Positions 11,257-22,500 of a stretch of DNA of 64,000 nucleotides are shown here, one piece after another. Position 1 is the stretch's first letter, and each line of letters starts with the position of its first letter. This DNA is from Axinella damicornis (Eukaryota; Porifera; Demospongiae; Axinellida; Axinellidae), in assembly GCA_963931865.1 (NCBI GenBank), contig OZ007517.1:8110676-8174675 (forward strand). Direction: 5' to 3'. The position numbers were made by a program, and so were the translations under genes. The notes beneath the pieces were generated by a model that did not search any database, was not told the DNA's origin, and saw nothing but the letters and a program-made list of their open reading frames with translations.

Positions 11257-11511
11257 TTAACTTAAGATCTACAACATCTTACTACTGGATGTACGTACAT
11301 GTGAGAATTAGACTGAAAGTACTGCTCATAACACAACGGCACAGGTACCACACTTACCTGTAAACTATTTCACTGGCAATGGGTGGTACCACAGGTTGTC
11401 CTCACTGGCCAATCCTCCTGTCTCTGCTGAGCCAGGAGGGTTGGCCTAGACACCCTGGTAAGTGATTGTGCCCTAGTGAAGAATGTACACCACTTTGTTT
11501 TTGTTTTTCAA

Positions 11512-11988
11512 GTGGCAACCACACTACTGGTAGCCGGTGCTACTTGCGGGTAGCGTACTATAGCTTGTTCCAATTAATGCACATGTAATGTGACGACCAA
11601 GCTCAGTCAGACTGCCAGCCGGTCGAAAGCAACTGTGCTCACAGCATCAACAGCACAGTGAGCTTGGTATAGTAAGCATCAGTGAACGACTGTGATCATA
11701 ATTGTGTGGTCGGAATCTCTGTGGGCTTTTGTAGTCTTGGCTGTACTGGCGACAAGTGTTGAAGAGAGCGATCGAGCAATGGCTTCCGACGTAAAGACAA
11801 AAGCACTTGTATCTCAACCACCAAAGTGACTTTCAGCATTTGGTTTTATCAGTGCATGGTAGCGATGACGATGATGTAGTCAGAATCTTTGTATATAGGC
11901 CATTCACAAGATATTATTTACGCAGCACAATATTTCCCCTACCAGGAGTGTAATATGCGGCGCAATTTTTCCCCTACCAGTGGTGTAA
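11512..11988. repeat. Copy of the abundant CACTCCTGGTA-ended MITE
   Basis: Begins with CACTACTGGTAGCCGG-like sequence and ends with a CCTACCAG-type block after GCGGCACAATTTTTCC-like sequence. The same interior (a CTCCACCACCAAAGTGAG-like block and GACGCTTAC-like blocks) recurs in both orientations across the window. This copy is diverged. Confidence 0.6.
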
Positions 11989-12126
11989 CTTTGTTTGAAT
12001 ATATGAGATACAGATGGACAGTAGAAGTGTGTCACTGTGTGTATGTCAATAACAGCAGGCACTATGGACTACTCAGCCGTTTAGTTTGTCTTTTGTCATT
12101 CTGTCTGAATTGCACGCTTGTGCGGT

Positions 12127-12286
12127 TTCAGAGCTTGCAGTGTTCAGTGTAGTCCCATTCCCATTCAAGACGTACTATGTTGCTTGCATTGTTGAATGTC
12201 TCAACGAACTCCGCGCCGGCAAGAAGCTCTGGCCAGTAATGTGTGCATCTAGTTTGTCATGTGATGTCACTGATGTTAGAGTGCAC
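12127..12286 (+). promoter_or_regulatory. Upstream block conserved between genes B and C (possible promoter or 5' UTR)
   Basis: About 160 bases here are nearly identical to 42943-43102, each about 1.2 kb upstream of a receptor start codon and outside the MITE families I could define. It starts at GTTTCAGAGCTTGCAG. No long frame is shared. It may be a promoter, a 5' UTR exon or simply surviving duplicated spacer. Function is inferred only from position. Confidence 0.3.
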
Positions 12287-12319
12287 TCGGGAGGGAAAAA
12301 AATGTACAGTGTAAATACT

Positions 12320-12760
12320 GTTTGGCTACATACGAAGGCCCAACAAAATTCTGACTACACCATCGTGATCGCTATCATGAACATAATTTTGGTGCTGAAA
12401 ACTCTCCTTGGTGCTGGAGATGAGCGCTTTTGTCGTACTGTCGGCTGCCATTGCTCAATTAAGCACTCTCTTTGACTTTCGTTGCCAGTATAGCTCTTAC
12501 GAAGGGCCCACAAAGATTCTGACCACACAGCAGTAATCACTGTCGTTCATTAATTAGCGCTTACATGCCAACGCTCACTGTGCTGGCGAAGTTGTGAGCA
12601 CTGTAATAATTTCTTGTCTTCCTTCTAGACTCCATCAACTCCTTACGTGACATGTGCGTTAATTAGAATGACCCACCCACCCACACAGTACACCTACATA
12701 ACACTGCTTACATGCCGATGTTCACTGTGCTGGCGAAGTTGTGAGCATTGTAATAATTTC
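12320..12760. repeat. MITE copy (CACTCCTGGTA family, reverse orientation)
   Basis: Contains the family blocks in reverse: TTTGGCTACATACGAAGGCC, then a GGTGCTGGAGATGAGCGC-like core, then a GACGCTTAC-like block. The outer ends are not clear. It is followed by minisatellite units. Confidence 0.5.
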
Positions 12761-12972
12761 TTACGCACGCAATCGGGGAGCAGCAGTTGAAGCGGGTGCA
12801 ATCGGGGAGCAGCAGTTGAAGTGGACGCAACCGCGGGGAGCAGTTGAAACGGACACAATCGAGAGCAGCAGCTGAAGAGGACGCAAGCGGCAAGTAGTAG
12901 TTGAAGCGGATTGATGCAATCGTGCGGGGAGCAGCAGCTGAAGCAGACAAAATTTGGGAGCAGCAGCTCTGC
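12760..12972. repeat. Minisatellite, ~29-bp unit (GGGGAGCAGCAGCTGAAGC)
   Basis: Degenerate tandem copies of the unit seen on the opposite strand at 34652-34766, with core GGAGCAGCAG(T/C)TGAAG. Related short arrays lie at about 770-890, 33580-33660 and 35660-35770. Confidence 0.75.
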
Positions 12973-13250
12973 ACACAGAGCTGTCCGGCACAGGATTACT
13001 CATGTATAGGCGAATGAGTGGGGAAGTAGGTGAGCGAGCGAAGCGAGCGAAGCTACTTGTACGTATTACTCTTGTGATGTTGTTTGTGATGAAATTTGAC
13101 CTATGTACATATGGTCAAGCTTAAGGGATGGCTACTGATTAACTAGGGAGCAGCAGCTGGTTCGTCCCAAGATTGCTATATATGTGTTTCAACCTTTGTC
13201 TATTATGCATCTGCAAATATCATGTGTACAGATTAGGGTTATAATTAGGG

Positions 13251-13252
<2 letters not shown>

Positions 13253-13287
<35 letters not shown>
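13253..13287. repeat. 35-base G homopolymer upstream of gene B
   Basis: Lies about 160 bases upstream of the gene B start codon. Gene C has a G run (44072-44095) at the matching place, so the tract predates the duplication. Confidence 0.95.
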
Positions 13288-13288
<1 letters not shown>

Positions 13289-13447
13289 TATGCCCAATAC
13301 CCCGACAAGCTCTGTGCCCAGGTAACTTCAGAATCCTGGCTACGCCACTGGTTTGTTTTCCCTAGTAATTGCTGTTCTGTGATCTATTTGATTACTGCTG
13401 ATTTGACTGTTGATTGTTTACATGTATATTGTATATGTACCACAGAA

Positions 13448-13529
13448 ATGGGGGTTGCTAGGCTGTGGCTCCTGGTTGCCAGTATGCTCTGGGTGATGTG
13501 CTGGAGTGGACGAATGGCAAATGGACAAG
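13448..13529 (+). CDS. Gene B exon 1: signal peptide
   Basis: ATG in a good context (AGAAATGG). It encodes MGVARLWLLVASMLW, a hydrophobic core, then CWSGRMANGQ, a plausible cleavage region, and stops in phase 1 at GGTACGTG. ACAG immediately before AAATGG in both B and C suggests an acceptor there, hence an unseen upstream 5' UTR exon. Confidence 0.85.
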
Positions 13530-16500
13530 GTACGTGTAAAAATTTCTATATACCGTAGTCGTCGTCAATAGGCACAGCTCACTTAATTATAGGCGCATAT
13601 ATATTCACTGTTAAGCGCAAGTTGAACTCTCATCCCAGTAACTCGCTGTTAAGCGCTGCAGTCTTCTTCCAGAAACTCAGCCATTTTCAATCCTGCAGAG
13701 TGGAAAAATGCTATAATTCAAATTGAAGCACACTTCCTATTCGAGGAATGTCATTCGTTATTTGGCTTATAGGAACATATTTCCTTCCTGTGGAGTTCTA
13801 GGCGCATGCGCCTAATAACGTGCTACTACGGTATCTCTTTGTGAATGTGTATACAGTCAGAGTCATGGCTCACCATTAAACTCAGCATGCCCACCCTAGC
13901 GGAAGTAGTATTACCTCACACGTCCCAAACTTTTGCAGTGACCCAACCGAATAATTTTGGTGATGAAACTCACCTTGATGGTAGAGTTGTGAGCGCTTTG
14001 TCTTCCCGTCAGCCGCCATTGCTCAATTGCTCTCTTCGACTTTCGTTGCCAGTACAGCTCTTACGAAGGGCCCGCAAACGTTCCAACAACACATCTGTGA
14101 TCACTGTCATTCACTGACGCTTACATGGCGAACCTCACCGTGCTGACGAAGTTGTGAGCAGTTTTATAATTCCCTTTAGCCACCATTGCCGACTCGATCG
14201 TCTGAACATGGTCCTCACTTGACATGTGCGTTAATTGGAAGTAGCTGCAGTATGTAACTTGCGCTACCAGTGAGTTGCAACCGGTTGGTTACCCCCTCGA
14301 TAATGCTACAGTATGTGTACAATACTGCATGTTGTCAAGGTGTGACTGAATGGACAGTGCTGATTGGTTAGTTGTGGCTTGTCGTGCAGCCGTATAGAAA
14401 CTATGTTAGTTCATACCAGTTATCGTGCAGAGAGCATAATTATCCTTTATAAATGAAAAACTTCAAAACTTCCGAATAGTATTGCTTTTGGAGGTGCGCA
14501 ATAATAGATACTGCACGATAATCGGTTGCTTACGTTACAGGTTTCTCACGCTTGCCCCACAATGTCCTGCAGTCACCTAGTTGCACTGGTAGGAGTGCAA
14601 TATGGTGAGTAGTGCTGTGATATTGCTCCTGGAATCAACACTGATTATTGGGGGTCGAATAATTGCCGATTATCCGATTATTGGTCAAAATTTGTGGAGG
14701 CATAATATATGTATGTAGTGATGCTTCGTTGAGCTCAAAATACGTACATACCACCAAGTATTACAAACATACACATACGTTTAAGTTACGATGTGAGTTT
14801 CCTACGATATAATAGTACACCATGAATACACAATAGTATAGTTTGCTACAAGTTTATATTGCATATCACCATTTTCTGTTCCCTTGATTGTGCTCGCTAA
14901 CATACTCACAAGCAGATTTCAATAATTGATATCTTAATTTTACCACCAATTATTGGTCTAAGATCTTAATGTTGATCAATTATTAATTGATTATTGGTCA
15001 CAGCTCTAATGGTGAGCCATTGCGCTCTTATGTACAGTATATCCGTCACCTTCAACTCGGGAAATACCTACGCACTCCTGCAATATACCTCACAATAATC
15101 ATTGCACTCCCACCAGTGTATGCATTGTCAGAATTATGCATAAGTAGAAGCAGTATTGAGACGGCAGTTGTTTACATGCGATTCTTTCCTTACCAATCTG
15201 CAGGTATTGAGTTAACTCCTGTTGGTGGTACGATGAGTACAACATATGCCAACAACAGCATTGTGACCAGGACAGACATCGGAACTGATAGTGCAGCTCT
15301 GCTCTGCACAACTACCTACTCACCCTGCTGTACTGGCTTTGGAAACCCTGACACTCAGTGGTTCTTTCCCAATGGAAGTCAAGTCCAGAATAATGGTAAT
15401 CTTCCATACTACAGAACTAGGAGTACTAATCCTCGGTCAGTGAGGCTGAACCGCAACACTCAGGGTACCACAACAGGGATCTTCCGCTGTGACATACCGG
15501 ATGCCAGTGGAGCACTACAGAGCATATATGTGGGGATATATGACAGTGGCACTGGTGAGTCCTGTACACTGAGTGAGTATAGTTATTTGGTACATACACA
15601 ATATTGAAATGGTCTGGTTTGTGTACGTTGAATGTCATACCTATACTGTAGAGTACGTAGTAAGTGCCCGTATCGTTTGGGGACATCAGAACGCCGCTGA
15701 ACAGGGGGGTGGGCACTAGATATGTTCTAGGCTTTTAATATCCGCCTCCCCATTCAATGATCGGCTATGGATTTTTTTACATATGGAAATTGATTGTGCA
15801 TCTTTGCGAAGTCCTAGAGAAGAAACGCTCGACAAGGAAGGCACGCCGTAGTTCCTACTTCACTGCTTATTGAATGCACAACCTCACCCAAAGGCTGCTC
15901 AAGACTTTTGTGATGGGTGGGCCCTTACTACACTGCTTTACAACCCTGTGCAGAGGGGGATGGGCGCTTGATATGTACTCTACGGTATCTGAATTCCTGA
16001 TATCCTGATGAGAATCTATTCCAATACCGTAGTCGCACGTTATTAGGTGCAGGCGCCTATAACTCCACAGGAAGGAAATATGCGCCTATAAGCGAGATGC
16101 ACCTAACAACAATAATGACATTCCTTGAATAGGAAGCGCGCTTCAATTCGAATATAGCTGTTTTCCACTCCGAAGGATCGAAAATGGCATTTCTGGAAGA
16201 AGATTGCAGCGCTTACCTGGGACTAGAGTTGAACCTGCGCCTAACAGTGAATATGCGCCTATAAGTGAGATGCGCCTAATAACGCGTGACTACGGTATCC
16301 TGCTTATATGAGTCCATGGGTTTCAATACCAGTTGTGCCTAGAACTGTTTGGTCTGAGAACCATTACTCAATAAAGTCACCCAATGTGAATAAGCCTCAC
16401 TAATGCTCCAGGGCCGGCGCCAGCTATTTTGGAGTGGTACGGCCACTGCCCAAGGCAGTGCATAGAGGTATATGTAGTGCAGATCAATCCGCGCGAAGCG

Positions 16501-19500
16501 TGGAAAAAATTTTTCACCTTCATTTTTCAGTTACCAGGATGAGCTCTCCGTAGCACCTTCGTGCTTTGCATTTGCACTGCCACTACTTTCCGTGACTGTC
16601 TCACTCTAGCTCGACATGGAAAGGAAAATGTAAGTTGGCTGGAAGGGTAGCTACATCACGAGCATCTCGTTGTTTGAAGGTTGCCGTCACGGCGAGTTAG
16701 TCCTGTCTCCATTCCGTGTGTGTTGGTCTCGTCCCTAGACCATGAAAATCGACGCGCGATTCGACTCGTGATAACATGCATGGCTGCCGTTGGCCGGCGG
16801 ACCCGCGGAAGCCTCAAGGAGGAAACTGGATGTAGCTAGCTACGCGCTCGTAAGTCAAAATCCCAGCAACGCCATTTTTCCTCCTCAAAAACTGGTACGG
16901 CCATGGCCGTACCGGTGGCGCCGGCCCTGTGCTCAATGCTGTTCCAACACTATGATCTAAGTTGGAGCACTCTAGAAATTATAAGACCTTCTCAAGTCCT
17001 TTTCGTTGTCATTATCTAGAATCATCCATATGTTTAAGGTTCCGGGATACCCAAATGTAATTAACGGGTGATTAATTAAGTGGGCGGGACTTCCTAGTTC
17101 TACGGAGCTCGTTCTGGCTCACCCTAGTAAGCAAGGCCCACGCACTATGAAGTACAAGAGATGTACCATTGGATGCTGCGGAGATGAGCTGTACAAGCTC
17201 TAGGGCACATGCACTGCGTGCAGTTATCGTACGACTCTGTTACAAGGATTTTTTGACGTCAAATTTAGCAGATAGAAAGGGACATTCAGAGCACAAATCG
17301 TACTTTATCGAGACCTACCTTGCCGATAGTGGTGACAGAGACCGTAGTGAAAGCCTGGGGAGGTCTACGATGAGAGATAGAATCGACGGAAGTCGAAAGT
17401 GGAAGTCACAGAGGTCAAACCTTCCCCCTTTCAGCATGTACTACTTCACGGAAAGAGCCAACTATCGCTGTTCAGCTGTCTCTGGCACTGCAACAGGTAC
17501 CTCACTTTCACTCGCGGTAACAGCGCACACCCTACACTGAATGGCAGCCAAGACGTTTGACGTCGAAAATCAGTGGCCATCATGAACGTCTTCACTATAG
17601 CAGGACAGCAGCTGTCTTGGTTAGGCGCATGCGTGCAGGAAGTCACGCCCATTTAATTGGCCTAATACAGGAAGTCACGCCCACTTAATTACCTGATTAG
17701 TTATTGGGTATCCCGTAACCTTAATCTACTGTACACAGAAGAATGCAGTCACACGCTCACATGTGCAGCCACACATTCGTACACACCTGCATGCTAATGC
17801 AGATACACACACGTAGATGATTGCAGATATTGTGTGCAATGCAGACATAGTGCTGCATCCAGACGCATGCACACACACCCAGACGCAAACATGGTCACAC
17901 AAACATGTGTCTTGCAATTGCATCACCAACACACACTAGACACAGTTTGCTCTGTGGTTGTCTAGCAACAGTCGTTAATGGCTCAAGGACATTCGGGACA
18001 CACTCAATGAACACACTCTAGTTGTATGTGTATGTAGACTGTATGACATGAGGAAGTTTGTCACTCATAATAGGCTCACTCCATGATATTTATTCAGGGA
18101 CGCCCACTGCTACCACACTGGTGTATAGTGAGGCTGCCAGGTCCCTCACCTGCACCTCCACTGGTGGGCCTGCTACCACCGTCACTTGGAGGAAGGATGG
18201 GGTCATAATAACCATCAATGCAACATACCAGCAGACACAAGTGGTGACTGATACTGTGACGGGAGAATACGAGACTGTGCTCACCATCGCCCAGTCGGTG
18301 ACTGACATCTTTGGTACATACAGCTGCACTGTGGGGAACAGCAGAGGGACGTCTGCAGCAATTAATGTAACGGGTGAGGACTTGTTCATGCATTGATCTT
18401 TGTTAGCAGGGTATATTGACTTGCTAGTGTCTGTGTACTCAGTGGAACGGAAGACTATGCCAAGCCTATTTAGAGCAAGTGATCAATCATCCGACTTTGT
18501 ATGCAGAGTACGGAACAACTTGACTGCTGTACCAGAGGACTACACTAACTGTATAGTACTTAAATCTTGTGGGTCTTATTGTTACACCTGCCCGCATTAT
18601 TGAGTCTGCTTGTCAAGTGGCTGATGATAATTGATTGTCCTCACTGGTATGACAGACTGTTATTTTCATCCCTGAAGCAGCGAGTGGCGAGTGCTGCCTT
18701 AGGCTCTAATCCTTTTGCGTCGGAGATGGGAAGAGCACCTGGTATCCACTGTTTGTGCATCCACTTAATTGCCTAGCGAAGCTACTAGATCTGAATGGGG
18801 AATCTGTTTCTCATGATATACGTACCGGTATCTGTCACTCAGGAATGTTGATAACACTTAGGAATGTTGTGGGTTTCCTGCTGGCCAATTTAGTTTTATT
18901 GGCCACGACTCGACGGTGCGAAATTTACAACCTTGAGACTCACATCAGTGGACGAGCGTACAGTGCCTCCAGGGTTTGCAGAGCTCAAGAAGCTAGCTAC
19001 ATATGGAGTCGAGCAGTGAGCACAGTCAACATCCCGCAACTCCACAAATAGTCTCGTGTAGCCAGAGCCTAGAGTACAATTGGGGGGGGGGGGGGGGGGG
19101 GGGGGGTGGGGTGATGATGCAGATACATATTCCTAGTTATTATGTAAACCCGCAGATGATGTCGCTAAACGTTCTGGGTGTGAACAACGACATTTATATA
19201 CATGTATGCTGAATTCACAATGACATGATTACAGCTTACCAAAATTAGTGGGTACCCAGAGTATGCACTTCTTTGTTCGGGGTCGAGTGTCATCGCTACA
19301 CATCCCAGTCACTGGAGGTATGAAACAGCCTGGTATATATTAGTCGCCATTAATGACAGAATACGACCGTGATACGGTCACACACACATACCTGGCGTCA
19401 ACATAACCATGAAGATGAGGCAATCTTATCCGGGATTCCCGGAATATCAGGAAATTAGGAGCATGCACAATCCGTAGATACCAGGTGCTCTCTCCTCCCT

Positions 19501-22500
19501 CTGACACACGTGGGTTCGAGACTGGTGCTGCCTAAACATGCTTGACACATACCATTGTGCATACCGTGGCTCAGTGGAATACTATACGCTCTCACGATAA
19601 GCATAGAGTTATATCATAATATAGCTCATACTATCTATCACTCAGCCCAGTGTTTTCATAGACAACAAGATTCCTGGTGGTACGAAAAGTGTCATGAAAG
19701 CACAGAACTGCCCATTTCTGCTGAGTTGGTAGGATAGACTTAGCAAGTGTTTAGGTTGGTGTGTATTCATGAAACCATAATTATGAGGAACATGTCTGGA
19801 ACCTGCTGTGGTAGGGTAGCTATAGTGTGTGCAGGGTGCTAAAGCCCTAGTGACTAGGCAACACTTGTTCTGCTGCTGTTTCATGTAACTGGACTCGTAG
19901 TATGTATGTAGCTTGTACAGTTATATTGTCCTGTGCCTGCCATTGTAGGTGAACTAGTATGTAGTTGTCCTGTGTGCAAGGTTGCACTATAGTAGGTATA
20001 TTGTGGCTGAGTGGTATGTAATCGTTTGGCTGTGCTCATTCGTGGTGTACTTCGGTATTGCTTTACGCTCACAATGTTGGTTCTTTGATTGAGGAAGTAT
20101 GAACACAGTTGTTGTTTAAGTTGACATTTCAACTCCTTTTTATGCCAATCAACAAGGTAGCTAGATCTTATCTGCTGGGTTGGGAGACATTTTACATTTC
20201 TCCTCTCTTCCCTGCTTGCAGTCTCCTCACTCCAGGTTGCCATCACCCCAGGAGCAAACCCTACAGCCGGCCAGTCCTACACCTTCACCTGCACTGTTAC
20301 TCCCCCGGTTGGACTCACTGGGACCCCTACTGTGCAGTGGGTGGGGCCAGGTAGCTCTGCCCCCATTACTACTGGTGGAGACTTCACTGTGAGCAGTACA
20401 TCGCCCTACACTCTCACCATCAACCCACTGCGCCAGTCCCACGATGGACAGTACACCTGTCAGGCCACTATTGGGAGCACTACTGGCTCAACATCAACTA
20501 CGCTTACAGTTCAAGGTGATTGATAGCTGCATTAAATCTAAAGTTACTGGTCCTTGTTAAACTGGTCACGTCATGAAAAGTATCAGCAAAAGCAATCTGA
20601 AACAGGAATCCGCTTTATACAGTGAAACTCAGGAGGATTTGGCTACAAACTGCACTGAAGTTCATACCTTTATTCATTTTATTGTTGCCGAATACCGTAG
20701 AATAATGTGCATGTGCCTGTATCTCAACAGGAAGGAAATATAATCATATGACCAGATGAAGTTGATTTAGAATTATAATCCTCAAATAGGAAGTGCACTT
20801 CATTTGGAATCATAGCTTTCCACTCCACGCTGAAGTCTTCCAGCGATTTTCGATCCTACTTAGCGAGATAAGACTTGAACCTTGTGCCTAGCAGTGAACA
20901 TGCACCTATAGGTTAGCTGCGCCTAATAACGCGCGACTATGGTCATCCTGAAATGGGTAACTTTCTACGGCTCTTATGTGGTCATCCTTGTTGCAATCTG
21001 AGACCCTTTAGTGATCCCTTTTCAATGCAGTAGTCAAGTTTAGTCGTGCCGTAAATATTTTGCATTTTGTTTGTGAGTTTACGAGGGGCAACCGCACTCC
21101 TGGTAGCCGGTTGTGACTCACCATAGCGCAAGTTAGTATTGCAGTTCATTCCAATTAACACACATGCCACATGGCAACCACACTCAGATGATCGCTAGCA
21201 ATGGTCACCAAAAGGGAAGACAAGAAAGTGTTACAGCACTCACAACTTCGCCAGCATGGTGAATTTTCGGAATGTAGGCATAGATCAGTGAACGACAGCG
21301 ATCACGGTCGTGTGGTCAGAATGTTTGTGTGCCTTTGCACTGCCAACGAAAGTCGAAGAGAGTTCTCGAGCTATATATGGCGGCAGATGGCATGACATAA
21401 GCACTTGTATCTCCACCACCAAGGTGAGTAAAATTGTACAGTTGGGCCACTGCATGATAGCAATCACTGCATAATAGTGATGGTGATGGTGTAGTCAAAG
21501 TCTCTGTAGGCCATTCCAAAGTAGTCAGACGTTATTTACATTAGGTTGCATTATATTTTATGCGTCACAAATTCTTTTATACCAGGAGTGTAATTTATTG
21601 TGTTTTATCTGGAACTGTACTCCTGGTAGCCGGTGATTTATGGCCCAGGACTCTGTACCTGGGCAGACTCTGATTGAATCCACCTGCACATAGCTCGTTC
21701 CCATGCCATTCCCACCGTCAACATTTGATCGCTTGCAGAATGCAAATACGGTAGTCTCGTTCCCTGACAGCATTTGATCGCTTGCAGTTATGCAAATACC
21801 ACGGGCAGACTCTGATTGAATCCACCTGCACATAGCTCGTTCCCATGCCATTCCCACTGCCAACATTTGATCGCTTGCAGAATGCAAATACGGTAGTCTC
21901 GTTCCCTGACAATTCCCACAGCCAGCATTTGATCGCTTGCAGTTATGCAAATACCACGGAGGAAGGCCGGAGATATCTGGTCATGCGCAGTGCCATCAGG
22001 TAGACAGATGGTAGACACACAGGGGGTGGTGCCCAAAGTAGAATGTCAATGTCCTTTGTTTTACTGTCCGTCCAAACACTGGATGTCAGAACATTCGCAA
22101 GGCAGACGATCAATACCATTCGTTGTTCACAACACCGGGGACGGTAAGCCACTCATACTAGTATAATTCTGTGCTACTATCTCGAATCATTTTCTGACAC
22201 GCGCTGGCACGTGGGCGCAGTCATAAACACTCACCTTGGTAGCCAATTTTCTCTATGCAGCAGTATGGTACATGATTCCATAAGTGGGCGTGTCCAACCA
22301 GTCGTGACATAATCAGGCAAGTTGCCGTTTTTCACCATCTCAGGCCTTTTCCTTCCACCACAGCTCCCTCTGTCTCTGTAACGATCACTCCTACTGGTAC
22401 TGCAGTGGTGGGTCAGGAGGGCTACTCCCTCACCTGCTCAGTCAGTGGAGCAGACTCTCTCAGCCCCACCTCCACCACCTACCGCTGGTACAATGGGAGT

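Noticed and set aside
7500..13090. Search for an additional gene between A and B.
   Set aside because: Only short frames without domains or conserved partners; repeats explain most of the sequence.
17435..17496. Possible mini-exon inside the TTAA element (good CCCCCTTTCAG acceptor and CAG|GTACCT donor, Ig-like frame).
   Set aside because: Its 62 bases are not a multiple of three and would break the phase-1 chain between Ig1 and Ig2; kept only as a curiosity.
18090..18393. Two long minus-strand frames opposite Ig2 (also at 53363-53666).
   Set aside because: They are antisense shadows of a conserved coding exon in both paralogues.
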